Positions 52,909 through 61,215 of a DNA stretch of 64,000 nucleotides are shown one piece after another; the first letter of the stretch is position 1, and every line of letters begins with the position of its first letter. The stretch is from Streptomyces sp. SAI-127. Lineage in GTDB: Bacteria > Actinomycetota > Actinomycetes > Streptomycetales > Streptomycetaceae. The translations under genes and the position numbers were made by a program. The stretch lies in assembly GCF_029894425.1 (NCBI RefSeq), contig NZ_JARXYJ010000001.1:4588001-4652000 (forward strand), written 5' to 3'. A model generated the notes under the pieces. That model saw only the letters and a list, made by a program, of their open reading frames with translations. It was not told where the DNA came from and did no database searches.

Positions 52909-54186
52909 GTGTCCGCGCCCATGCAGCTGACTCGAATGCACCGCATTCTCATAGGCGTGGTCGTGTTCGGCGCCGTGATCATCGCCGGCATCGGCTTCGC
53001 GGGGTCGTACGCGGCCGTCCGTGAGCTCGCCATCCAAAAGGGCTTCGGGAACTTCAGTTATGTCTTCCCGATCGGCATCGACGCGGGTATCTGTGTCCTG
53101 CTCGCCCTGGACCTGCTTCTGACGTGGATCCGCATCCCGTTCCCGCTGCTGCGCCAGACGGCGTGGCTCCTGACGGCCGCGACGATCGCCTTCAACGGCG
53201 CGGCGGCCTGGCCGGATCCGCTGGGTGTGGGCATGCACGCGGTGATCCCGATCCTGTTCGTGGTGTCGGTGGAGGCTGCCCGTCACGCGATCGGCCGGAT
53301 CGCGGACATCACGGCGGACAAGCACATGGAGGGGGTCCGCCTCACCCGCTGGCTCCTGTCCCCCATCCCCACGTTTCTCCTGTGGCGCCGTATGAAGCTG
53401 TGGGAGCTGCGCTCCTACGAGCAGGTCATCAAGCTCGAGCAGGACCGGCTGGTTTACCAGGCCCGCCTCCACTCCCGCTTCGGCCGGGCCTGGCGCAGGA
53501 AGGCGCCGGTGGAGTCCCTGATGCCGTTGCGCCTGGCCCGCTACGGCGTCCCGCTGGCGGAGACGGCTCCGGCGGGCCTGGCAGCGGCGGGAATCGAACC
53601 GGCCCTGCTCCCGCCGGCGCCCCAGGCGGTCGCGGGCAGTGTCGCCGGGGCGGCTTCCGAACCGCAGCGGGCGGCGGCTCCGGGCGAGCAGCGCCTGGAG
53701 CTGAACGGCAACCCGCAGCCGCCGCAGGCCGAGACCGCGCCCGACCCCGAGTCGAGCCCCTGGTTCGAGGCACCCCAGCAGATCGAGTACCAGGGCGGCT
53801 ACAACCCCAACTACGACCCCGCCGAGCAGTACGAGCGCTGGTACGAGGAACAACTCGAGGCAGAGCAGTACGCGTTGCAGCAGATCCAGTACGAGGAGCC
53901 CCCCAGGGAGCCCTCGATGGAGGAGACCGGCAGCTTCCCGATCCCGGTGACCACTGGCCGCACCCGTGAACTGGGCGAGGGCGGCGGTACTCCGGAGCCG
54001 ACCGAGGAGGACTTCTACCAGGTCTTCAAGAAGTCGATCGACGGCAGCTATCCCTCCCCCGGCCAGCTCAGGGGAGACGTGGAGGCGACCTACGGCGTCA
54101 CGCTCCCGCAGCGCGAGGCCGAGCGCATGGTCAAGCGATTCACCAACCGCCACACGGCGGAACTGCAGGAAGACCACATCGCATAG
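52909..54186 (+). CDS. DUF2637 domain membrane protein
   Basis: 425 residues from the GTG at 52909, behind GGGAGGGG; a start at 52873 lies over the palindrome and is unlikely. The N-terminal third has four membrane helices typical of DUF2637 (RILIGVVVFGAVIIAGIGFAGSYAAV, YVFPIGIDAGICVLLALDLLLTW, TAWLLTAATIAFNGAAAW, AVIPILFVVSVEAARHAI). The cytoplasmic rest is proline/glutamine/glutamate rich. It ends in a small helical domain (EEDFYQVFKKSIDGSYPSPGQLRGDVEATYGVTLPQREAERMVKRF) that resembles a DNA- or protein-binding helix bundle. DUF2637 proteins include plasmid-transfer SpdB-like proteins; this one is chromosomal and of unknown role. Confidence 0.82.
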   Translation: MSAPMQLTRMHRILIGVVVFGAVIIAGIGFAGSYAAVRELAIQKGFGNFSYVFPIGIDAGICVLLALDLLLTWIRIPFPLLRQTAWLLTAATIAFNGAAAWPDPLGVGMHAVIPILFVVSVEAARHAIGRIADITADKHMEGVRLTRWLLSPIPTFLLWRRMKLWELRSYEQVIKLEQDRLVYQARLHSRFGRAWRRKAPVESLMPLRLARYGVPLAETAPAGLAAAGIEPALLPPAPQAVAGSVAGAASEPQRAAAPGEQRLELNGNPQPPQAETAPDPESSPWFEAPQQIEYQGGYNPNYDPAEQYERWYEEQLEAEQYALQQIQYEEPPREPSMEETGSFPIPVTTGRTRELGEGGGTPEPTEEDFYQVFKKSIDGSYPSPGQLRGDVEATYGVTLPQREAERMVKRFTNRHTAELQEDHIA

Positions 54187-54188
54187 CG

Positions 54189-54219
54189 AAGGGGCCCTCG
54201 CCGAAAGCGAGGGCCCCTT
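54189..54219. terminator. Bidirectional terminator between the DUF2637 gene and lysS
   Basis: AAGGGGCCCTCGC (54189-54201) pairs perfectly with GCGAGGGCCCCTT (54207-54219), loop CGAAA. It is placed midway between two convergent stops. Confidence 0.88.
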
Positions 54220-54230
54220 GCCGTCACCGT

Positions 54231-55970
54231 CTACTCCCCGAGCAGCGCCCGGACCCGCTCCTGTCCCACGGCCAGCAGCAGCGTGGGCAGCCGGGGCCCG
54301 GTGTCCCGGGAGACCAGCAGCTGGTACAGCAGGGCGAAGAACGCCCGCTGAGAGGTCTTGATCTCGGCCGGCAGCTCCTTGGGCGTGGCGTCCGCGGAGA
54401 ACCCGGCCTGCACCTTGGGCACGCCGTACACGAGGTGGGTGAGCCCGTCGAGCGACCAGTGCGAGGCCAGCCCGTCCAGCAGCAGTCGTAGCGACTGCTG
54501 GGAGGCCTCGTCGAGGGACTTCAGCAGCTCGGCGTCGGGCTCGCCGCGCACGATGGTCCGCTGGTCGGCGGGCACCTGGGTGTTGATCCAGGCCTCGGCC
54601 TTGTCGTACCGGGGCCGGGCTTCGTCCAGCGCCGAGAGCGGGTTGTCGGGGTCCAGCTCGCTGAGGATCCGCAACGCCTGGTCCTCGTGGCCCGCGGTGA
54701 TGTCGGCGACGGACGCGAGCGTCCGGTACGGCAGCACGCGCGCCGTCCGGGGCAGCTCACCGCCGGCGGTCCGCACCGCACGGGAGTGCCCGGCGACATC
54801 GCCCGGCAGGGCGGCCCCCTCGGCGACCTTGGCGTCCAGCTTGTCCCACTCGTCGTAGAGCCGCTGGATCTCCTGGTCGAAGGCGATCTTGAAGGACTGG
54901 TTGGGCCTGCGGCGGGCGTAGAGCCACCGCAGGAGCTGCGGCTCCATGATCTTCAGCGCGTCACCCGGTGTGGGCACCCCGCCCCGGGAGGACGACATCT
55001 TGGCCATCCCGGAGATCCCGACGAACGCGTACATCGGCCCGATCGGCTGCTTCCCGCCGAAGATCCCGACGATCTGCCCGCCGACCTGGAAGGACGACCC
55101 GGGAGAGGAGTGGTCGACACCGGAGGGCTCGAAGACGACACCCTCGTACGCCCACCGCATCGGCCAGTCGACCTTCCAGACCAGCTTGCCGCGGTTGAAC
55201 TCGTTCAGCCGGACGGTCTCGGAGAACCCGCAGGCGTTGCAGGTGTACGACAGCTCGGTCGTGGCGTCGTCGTAGGAGGTGACGGTGGTGAGGTCCTTCT
55301 CGCAGTTGCCGCAGTAGGGCTTGTACGGGAAGTAGCCGGCGGACCCGGAGGACCCGTCGTCCTCGGCGGCCGCGCCGGACCCCTCGGCGGCCTCGACCTC
55401 GGCCTCGTCCACCGGCTTCTGCTGCTTCTTGGCCGGGGCCTTCTTGGTCCGGTACTGGTCGAGGATCGCGTCGATGTCCCCGCGGTGTGCCATCGCGTGC
55501 AGGATCTGCTCGCGGTAGACGCCCGAGGTGTACTGCGCGGTCTGGCTGATCCCGTCGAACTCGACGCCGAGCTCGGCCAGCGCGTCGACCATGGCGGCCT
55601 TGAAGTGCTCGGCCCAGTTCGGGTGTGCGGACCCCCTGGGCGCGGGCACGGAGGTCAGCGGCTTGCCGATGTGCTCGCCCCACGACTCGTCGACGCCCGC
55701 GACGCCCGCCGGCACCTTGCGGTACCGGTCGTAGTCGTCCCAGGAGATGAGGTGGCGCACCTGGTGTCCCCGGCGCCGGATCTCGTCGGCGACGAGGTGG
55801 GGGGTCATGACCTCGCGGAGGTTCCCCAGGTGGATGGGGCCGGACGGGGAGAGCCCAGAGGCGACGACCACGGGTTTGCCGGGGGCCCGACGCTCCGACT
55901 CCTCGATGACCTCATCCGCGAAACGGGAGACCCAGTCGGTGGTCTCGGTGCTCTGAGCCACGATCGGCAC
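54231..55970 (-). CDS. lysS: Class I lysyl-tRNA synthetase
   Basis: 579 residues from the GTG at 55970 (the next GTG, three codons on, is a slightly better distance from AGAGG). Class I signatures: the HIGH-equivalent HLGN at residues 47-50 in SGPIHLGNLREVMTPH, and KMSSS at 324-328. A zinc ribbon has Cys220, 223, 244 and 247. This is the archaeal-type LysRS-I rather than the common class II enzyme. Residues about 176-210 are a low-complexity KKxx/acidic insertion before the zinc ribbon. It charges tRNA-Lys in the cytoplasm. Divergent from argS. Confidence 0.93.
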   Translation of the reverse strand: MPIVAQSTETTDWVSRFADEVIEESERRAPGKPVVVASGLSPSGPIHLGNLREVMTPHLVADEIRRRGHQVRHLISWDDYDRYRKVPAGVAGVDESWGEHIGKPLTSVPAPRGSAHPNWAEHFKAAMVDALAELGVEFDGISQTAQYTSGVYREQILHAMAHRGDIDAILDQYRTKKAPAKKQQKPVDEAEVEAAEGSGAAAEDDGSSGSAGYFPYKPYCGNCEKDLTTVTSYDDATTELSYTCNACGFSETVRLNEFNRGKLVWKVDWPMRWAYEGVVFEPSGVDHSSPGSSFQVGGQIVGIFGGKQPIGPMYAFVGISGMAKMSSSRGGVPTPGDALKIMEPQLLRWLYARRRPNQSFKIAFDQEIQRLYDEWDKLDAKVAEGAALPGDVAGHSRAVRTAGGELPRTARVLPYRTLASVADITAGHEDQALRILSELDPDNPLSALDEARPRYDKAEAWINTQVPADQRTIVRGEPDAELLKSLDEASQQSLRLLLDGLASHWSLDGLTHLVYGVPKVQAGFSADATPKELPAEIKTSQRAFFALLYQLLVSRDTGPRLPTLLLAVGQERVRALLGE

Positions 55971-56110
55971 GTCCTCTTTAACTGAAGTACTGAAGGTTTG
56001 ATGGACGCCCCATTCTCCCAGACAGCCCCGCGCCGGAGAAAACCGCTTTACCCCCCGTGGGATACTGACGGTGTCTATCTGATCCCCCGAGGAGAACGGC
56101 ACCCACTCCC

Positions 56111-57877
56111 ATGGCCCCGGTCACGTCCCTCAGCGACTCCGTCAACCAGCAGCTCAGCTCCGCGATCTCCGCCACCCTGCCGGAGGCCTCCGCGGACCCA
56201 CTGCTGCGACGTAGCGACCGGGCCGACTTCCAGGCGAACGGCATCCTGGCGCTCGCCAAGAAGGCGAAGGCGAACCCGAGGGAGCTGGCGACGCAGGTCG
56301 TGGCGAAGGTCGAGTCGGGCGACATGATCAAGGACATCGAGGTCTCCGGCCCCGGCTTCCTGAACGTCACGATCACCGACCGTGCGATCACGGAGACCCT
56401 GGCCGCCCGGTACGCGGACGAGACGGGCCGCCTGGGCGTGCCGTACGCCCCCGACCCGGGCATCACGGTCGTCGACTACGCCCAGCCGAACGTGGCGAAG
56501 GAGATGCACGTCGGCCATCTGCGCTCCGCCGTCATCGGTGACGCGCTGCGCGCGATGCTCGACTTCACCGGCGAGAAGACGATCGGCCGGCATCACATCG
56601 GCGACTGGGGCACCCAGTTCGGCATGCTGATCCAGTACCTGGTCGAGAACCCCGGCGAGCTGGCCCCCGCGTCCGACGTCGACGGCGAGCAGGCCATGTC
56701 GAACCTGAACCGGGTGTACAAGGCGTCGCGTGTGCTCTTCGACGCGGACGAGGAGTTCAAGGAGCGGGCCAGGAAGAGGGTCGTCGCCCTGCAGTCCGGC
56801 GACAAGGAGACGCTCGAGCTCTGGCAGCAGTTCGTGGACGAGTCGAAGGTCTACTTCTACTCGGTCTTCGAGAAGCTGGACATGGAGATCCGCGACGACG
56901 AGATCGTCGGCGAGTCGGCGTACAACGAGGGCATGCCCGAGACCGCCCGCCTCCTGGAGGAGATGGGCGTCGCGGAGCGTTCCGAGGGCGCGCTCGTCGT
57001 CTTCTTCGACGAGATCCGCGGCAAGGACGACCAGCCGGTCCCGCTGATCGTGCAGAAGGCCGACGGCGGCTTCGGCTACGCGGCCTCCGACCTGACCGCG
57101 ATCCGCAACCGCGTGGTCGACCTGCACGCGACGTCGCTGCTGTACGTCGTGGACGTGCGCCAGTCGCTGCACTTCAAGATGGTCTTCGAGGCGGCCCGGA
57201 GGGCGGGCTGGCTGACCGACGGCGTCACCGCGCACAACATGGGCTACGGCACGGTCCTGGGCGCGGACGGCAAGCCGTTCAAGACCCGTGAGGGCGAGAC
57301 CGTACGCCTTGAGGACCTGCTGGACGAGGCGGTGGAGCGCGCCACGGCCGTGGTCCGCGAGAAGGCCGAGAAGGTGGGCCTGACCGAGGAGGAGATCGTC
57401 GAGAACGGCCGGTACGTCGGCATCGGCGCCGTGAAGTACGCGGACCTGTCGACCTCGCCGAACCGTGACTACAAGTTCGACCTGGACCAGATGGTCTCGC
57501 TGAACGGTGACACGAGCGTGTACCTCCAGTACGCGTACGCCCGTATCCAGTCGATCCTCCGCAAGGCGGGAGAGGTACGGCCGGCCGCCCACCCGGAGCT
57601 CGAACTGGCGGACGCGGAGCGGGCGTTGGGCCTGCACCTGGACGCGTTCGGCAGCACGGTCTTCGAGGCGGCCGCGGAGTACGCCCCGCACAAGCTGGCG
57701 GCATACCTGTACCAACTGGCCTCGCTGTTCACGTCGTTCTACGACAAGTGCCCGGTGATCAAGCCGGCACCGCCCAAGGACATCGCCGAGAACCGCCTGC
57801 TCCTGTGCGACCTGACCGCCCGCACCCTGCACCAGGGCATGGCCCTGCTGGGCATCAGGACGCCCGAGCGCCTCTGA
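56111..57877 (+). CDS. argS: Arginyl-tRNA synthetase
   Basis: 588 residues. An N-terminal Arg-S additional domain ([18 protein letters not shown]...) is followed by the class I core with the HIGH-type HVGH (133-136) in [20 protein letters not shown]. The KMSK-like loop is [21 protein letters not shown]. The C-terminal DALR anticodon-binding domain has [18 protein letters not shown] and ends [15 protein letters not shown]. It charges tRNA-Arg. The ATG is 140 bp from the divergent lysS start; both promoters must lie in that gap. Confidence 0.95.
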   Translation: MAPVTSLSDSVNQQLSSAISATLPEASADPLLRRSDRADFQANGILALAKKAKANPRELATQVVAKVESGDMIKDIEVSGPGFLNVTITDRAITETLAARYADETGRLGVPYAPDPGITVVDYAQPNVAKEMHVGHLRSAVIGDALRAMLDFTGEKTIGRHHIGDWGTQFGMLIQYLVENPGELAPASDVDGEQAMSNLNRVYKASRVLFDADEEFKERARKRVVALQSGDKETLELWQQFVDESKVYFYSVFEKLDMEIRDDEIVGESAYNEGMPETARLLEEMGVAERSEGALVVFFDEIRGKDDQPVPLIVQKADGGFGYAASDLTAIRNRVVDLHATSLLYVVDVRQSLHFKMVFEAARRAGWLTDGVTAHNMGYGTVLGADGKPFKTREGETVRLEDLLDEAVERATAVVREKAEKVGLTEEEIVENGRYVGIGAVKYADLSTSPNRDYKFDLDQMVSLNGDTSVYLQYAYARIQSILRKAGEVRPAAHPELELADAERALGLHLDAFGSTVFEAAAEYAPHKLAAYLYQLASLFTSFYDKCPVIKPAPPKDIAENRLLLCDLTARTLHQGMALLGIRTPERL

Positions 57878-57906
57878 CCGTCCCGTGGGCGGTGTGGCCG
57901 CGTGTT

Positions 57907-58308
57907 CTACGGCAGCCCGAACTCGCACCACACCGCCTTCCCCAACTCCCGCTCCCGCACCCCCCACTTGTCACTCAGCGCGGCCACCAGCAACAACCCC
58001 CGCCCACCCTCGTCCCCGTCGTGGACGACCTGCGGCACACCGCCCCCGCTGTCGTGCACCTCCACGACCAGAGCGCTCACGTCGTATCGCAGGAACAGCC
58101 TCAACTGCCGCCCGGGCGGTACGCCGTGCAGCAGCGCGTTGGTCACCAGTTCGCTCACGCAGAGCAGTACGTCGTCCGCCTGCGCGGTCTCGGCGAGGCC
58201 CCAGCCGGCCAGGGCCTCGGCCGTGAACCGGCGTGCGGCCTGCGCGGATCGGCGTTCGCGGCGGAAGAACCTCTCGCGCAGGAGCGGTGGTCGGGTCGTC
58301 TCGTTCAC
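57907..58308 (-). CDS. Anti-sigma-type ATP-binding protein (RsbW-like HATPase)
   Basis: 133 residues. GHKL ATPase motifs: DVLLCVSELVTNALLHGVPPGRQLRLFLRYD (N box ELVTNA), VVEVHDSGGGVPQ (G1) and GGRGLLLVAALSDKWGV (G2-like). These match the small serine-kinase/anti-sigma proteins that are very numerous in Streptomyces and often sit next to XRE and DUF397 genes, as here. The gene is divergent from the XRE gene (113 bp). Confidence 0.85.
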   Translation of the reverse strand: MNETTRPPLLRERFFRRERRSAQAARRFTAEALAGWGLAETAQADDVLLCVSELVTNALLHGVPPGRQLRLFLRYDVSALVVEVHDSGGGVPQVVHDGDEGGRGLLLVAALSDKWGVRERELGKAVWCEFGLP

Positions 58309-58353
58309 GGGACGATAGTTGCGGAGAGTGACTACCGTGGATCACTCGGTGAA

Positions 58354-58376
58354 CCCGTACAGATTTTTTGTACGGG
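58354..58376. promoter_or_regulatory. Palindrome with T-rich centre upstream of the XRE gene
   Basis: CCCGTACA (58354-58361), GATTTTT, TGTACGGG (58369-58376): perfect 8-bp arms. It lies between the divergent ATPase and XRE genes and is a good candidate for the XRE protein's own operator. Confidence 0.6.
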
Positions 58377-58421
58377 CTCGTACCCGGTGACGTACGTGTC
58401 CGGAGGGGGAGGGAGACCTTC

Positions 58422-59249
58422 ATGAGCGCCAGGAAGCCGCCGCGGCCGAAGAACCTCACGTCCATGAAGATGCTGGGCAAGCAACTCGGCACCGCACGCC
58501 GCGCCGCGGGCCACACCCAGACCGCCCTCGCCGACCTGGTCCGCGTCGACGAGGAGACCATCGCGTCGATCGAGCAGGGCAGGCGGACCCTGAAACCGGA
58601 CCTGGCCACGCTGCTGGACGAAGTCCTGGAGACGAAGGGGATGTTGGCGGCGGGCGTGGCCAACCTGCCGGACATCGACCAGTTCCCGATGTGGGCCGAG
58701 GTGTACGTCGAGCACGAGCGCGAGGCCATCGCCCTGTCCTGGTACGACGCCCTGGTAGTGCCGGGCCTGCTCCAGACCGAGCCGTACGTGCGGGCGTTGC
58801 TGAGTGGACGTGTTCCGGCGTACGACTCGGACGAGTTGGAGACGAAGGTCGCGGCGCGCGTCGGCCGACGGGAGATCCTGGGCCGCAAGGTCCCGCCGAC
58901 GCTGAGCTTCGTCGTCTGGGAGCCCGCGCTCCTCATGCCCACAGGCGGCCGCGAGACGCACCTGGATCAGTTGCGCTTCCTGCGCGAGTGCGCCGAACTC
59001 CCTTGCCTGTCCCTGCAGATCCTGCCCCTGGGCCGCACCTCTCACGCCGGAGACGCAGGCCCCTTCACACTCCTGGAGACCCCCGACCACCAGCACCTCG
59101 CCTACACCGAGTCCCAGCGCGGCAGCCAGTGGGTATCCGACGCAAATGAGGTGTCCATCCTCGCGCGCAAATATGCGATGCTGCGAACTCAGGCCCTCAC
59201 CATCGAGGACTCCAGACGCCTGTTGGACCGTCTGCTAGGAGAGCAATGA
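58422..59249 (+). CDS. XRE-type regulator with DUF5753 domain
   Basis: 275 residues from the ATG at 58422, after a purine-rich GGAGGGGGAGGGAG stretch. The N-terminal HTH_3/31 domain is LGKQLGTARRAAGHTQTALADLVRVDEETIASIEQGRRTLKPDLATLLDEVL. The DUF5753 domain starts near residue 90: AIALSWYDALVVPGLLQTEPYVRALL (the typical xxVPGLLQTExYAR motif) and ends GSQWVSDANEVSILARKYAMLRTQALTIEDS. Such proteins act with DUF397 partners, here coupled by a 4-bp overlap, in the BldB/WhiJ-like systems that affect development (family knowledge). Confidence 0.9.
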   Translation: MSARKPPRPKNLTSMKMLGKQLGTARRAAGHTQTALADLVRVDEETIASIEQGRRTLKPDLATLLDEVLETKGMLAAGVANLPDIDQFPMWAEVYVEHEREAIALSWYDALVVPGLLQTEPYVRALLSGRVPAYDSDELETKVAARVGRREILGRKVPPTLSFVVWEPALLMPTGGRETHLDQLRFLRECAELPCLSLQILPLGRTSHAGDAGPFTLLETPDHQHLAYTESQRGSQWVSDANEVSILARKYAMLRTQALTIEDSRRLLDRLLGEQ

Positions 59250-59419
59250 GCACGGCACTTCAGTGGTTCAAGTCGACCTACAGCAGCAGCGAGGGCGGCC
59301 AGTGTCTCGAAGTGGCCCTCTGCCCCCAGGCCATCCACATCCGCGACTCCAAGAACCCCGAGCCCACCCTCCGGGTAACGCCCGCCACCTGGACCGCCTT
59401 CACCACCACCCTCAAGTAG
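59246..59419 (+). CDS. DUF397 domain protein
   Basis: 57 residues, ATGA overlap with the XRE gene. The DUF397 pattern is clear: LQWFKSTYSSSEGGQCLEVAL, then HIRDSKNP (the IRDSK core), then ATWTAFTTTLK. DUF397 proteins are small partners or antagonists of adjacent XRE/DUF5753 regulators. Two cysteines (C20 and C26) are typical. Confidence 0.9.
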   Translation: MSTALQWFKSTYSSSEGGQCLEVALCPQAIHIRDSKNPEPTLRVTPATWTAFTTTLK

Positions 59420-59429
59420 CGACCGCGAT

Positions 59430-59459
59430 TGTCAGTGGCGCCCCCTACAGTCACTGACA
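59430..59459. promoter_or_regulatory. Inverted repeat around the -10 of the DUF4253 gene
   Basis: TGTCAGTG (59430-59437) and CACTGACA (59452-59459) are exact complements. A TACAGT (-10 type, 59446-59451) sits between them, seven bases before the ATG at 59459. This suggests a leaderless transcript whose promoter is flanked by operator halves. Confidence 0.5.
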
Positions 59460-60283
59460 TGGCGACTCTTCCCAACCCGCTGCCCACCCTGGCGGCAGAC
59501 CCGAGCGGTCGTTCGCTCGGACTCGGGCTCCCCCTCGGGAGACTGATCGACGAGACGGACGACGGTCCGTGGCACGAACCGTTGCTGTGGCATGCCGAGT
59601 ACGCCGCGTCCTCCGGCGCGTGGACCGCTCTGGGCACCCCGGCCGCACGAACGGGCCTGCTGCCGGTGCTGATAGAGGTCGGCGGCAGCCAGGGCGGGCC
59701 GGACGAGTGGGAGTTGATGCCCGGGGAGATGTCGTACCCCGGGGACCACGACCCGGAGGAGCTGCTGGCGGAGTACTGGGCGTACGCGATCGAGGAGCCC
59801 GACGACCTCGACGAGACGATCGCCCCCTACAACGAGGCATGGCCCGGCACTGCCCCGGCCCCCGCGTCCCTGAGCAGCGACCCCGACCGCCGCGCCGCCG
59901 AGACGGCCGACGCGCTCCTGGACGAGGGCTCGTGGTTCAAGGAGCCGCGCCTCGCACTGGTCCCGGCCCGCCGCAGCGCGGACATCCCGGCGGCCATCGG
60001 CTGGACGGGACCGATGAACTACGAGAACGACGTGGCCCGCCTCTGCGCGGTCCTCCGCTCCTGGGAGGACCGCTTCGGCATACGCGTGATCGCGCTCACC
60101 TTCGACCAGCTGGTGCTGTCCGTCGCCGCCCCGCCCACGACGAAGGCCGAGGCGGAGGCCGTCGCCGCCGAGCACTTCGCGTTCTGCCCGGACAACATCG
60201 CCCAGGGGGATCACGAAACGCTGCGCGAGTACGCCGAGCACGCGGTGCTGGGGCAGCGGGTGTGGTCCTTCTGGTGGGACTGA
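59459..60283 (+). CDS. DUF4253 domain protein
   Basis: 274 residues from the ATG at 59459. The C-terminal domain (MNYENDVARLCAVLRSWEDRFGIRVIALTFDQLVLSVAAPPTTKAEAEAVAAEHFAFCPDNIAQG) and the closing GQRVWSFWWD match DUF4253. It is soluble and acidic and of unknown function; relatives are encoded in many polymorphic-toxin or stress loci, but nothing here shows that. It follows the DUF397 gene by 39 bp and may have its own leaderless promoter. Confidence 0.85.
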   Translation: MATLPNPLPTLAADPSGRSLGLGLPLGRLIDETDDGPWHEPLLWHAEYAASSGAWTALGTPAARTGLLPVLIEVGGSQGGPDEWELMPGEMSYPGDHDPEELLAEYWAYAIEEPDDLDETIAPYNEAWPGTAPAPASLSSDPDRRAAETADALLDEGSWFKEPRLALVPARRSADIPAAIGWTGPMNYENDVARLCAVLRSWEDRFGIRVIALTFDQLVLSVAAPPTTKAEAEAVAAEHFAFCPDNIAQGDHETLREYAEHAVLGQRVWSFWWD

Positions 60284-60304
60284 AACTGGTGGGACCGACC
60301 GAAG

Positions 60305-61144
60305 TCAGCCGGGGAGCAGCCGCGCTCCCTCCGGCGCGCTGATCCCGAACTCCTCCTCCAGGAGCCGCCGTGCCTCCGCCTCGCCGGTCAGCTCCCGCTT
60401 CTTCACGGTGCCGTCGGCGCGGGTCTCCGTGAGCAGGCTGCCGTGGAGGAGGAGATGGCGTTCGGCGGTGACGCTCTGGACGTAGATCCGCTGGGTGAAG
60501 GGTGAGCGCGGGTTGGTCCCGATGTGCCAGTTGATGACCTCGAAGTCGGGCTTCTCGAACGGCTCCAGGGTGAAGGCGTACTGATCCGTCCACCTCTGCT
60601 CCTGGTGGGCCTGGAGCACCCACAGCTCCAGCGGCCCCCGGTGCGGCACCCGCACCAGCCGGTGCAGACGCCCGGCGTCGAGGAACTCGGTGTCCGTCCG
60701 GAGCGGCACCGGTTCCAGCAGCGCGCCGATCGCCCCGAACCCGACGTCGGCGAGATAGGGCTGCGGGTCGCCGGGGATCTCCACGAGCAGCGCCATGTGG
60801 GTACGCGGCCGGCTCTCGACGGTGTCCGCACCGATGACGACACGGGCCGTCAGCCGGGTCACGCGGAAACCGAGCTCCTCCAGGGCGAGCAGGAGCAGCG
60901 TGTTGTGCTCGTAGCAGTACCCCCCGCGACGGCTCCGCACCAGCTTCGCCATCAGGTCACCGGGTTCGAGGGAGGGTGCGCTGCGGCTCAGGGCGTCGAG
61001 GTTCTCGAAGGGGATGCCCCGCAGGTGCGCCAGGTGCACCCCGGCGAGAGTCGTGAGGTCGGCCCGCCGCTCCCCCTCCCACCCGATCCGCGCCAGATAC
61101 TCACCAAGATCGAACCCCGGGTCGCGCACAGTGTCATCGGCCAT
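60305..61144 (-). CDS. Arylamine N-acetyltransferase
   Basis: 279 residues from the ATG at 61144. The NAT catalytic triad is visible: C77 in RRGGYCYEHN, H116 in SRPRTHMALLVEI and D133 in PYLADVGFGA. It transfers acetyl from acetyl-CoA to arylamines or hydrazines; in actinomycetes relatives also form amide bonds in secondary metabolism, but no such cluster is here. It converges on the DUF4253 gene (21 bp) and lies downstream of the aminotransferase gene on the same strand. Confidence 0.92.
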   Translation of the reverse strand: MADDTVRDPGFDLGEYLARIGWEGERRADLTTLAGVHLAHLRGIPFENLDALSRSAPSLEPGDLMAKLVRSRRGGYCYEHNTLLLLALEELGFRVTRLTARVVIGADTVESRPRTHMALLVEIPGDPQPYLADVGFGAIGALLEPVPLRTDTEFLDAGRLHRLVRVPHRGPLELWVLQAHQEQRWTDQYAFTLEPFEKPDFEVINWHIGTNPRSPFTQRIYVQSVTAERHLLLHGSLLTETRADGTVKKRELTGEAEARRLLEEEFGISAPEGARLLPG

Positions 61145-61215
61145 GCCCCCACCGTAGGCAGACGCCCCGTCCCACGTCCGCCGACCACAGCAGCACCAGC
61201 TCTCCGACCTTCGCC

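Noticed and set aside
52909..54186. Integrated plasmid transfer region
   Set aside because: DUF2637 resembles SpdB proteins, but no tra, rep, integrase or attachment site is near, and flanking genes are core.
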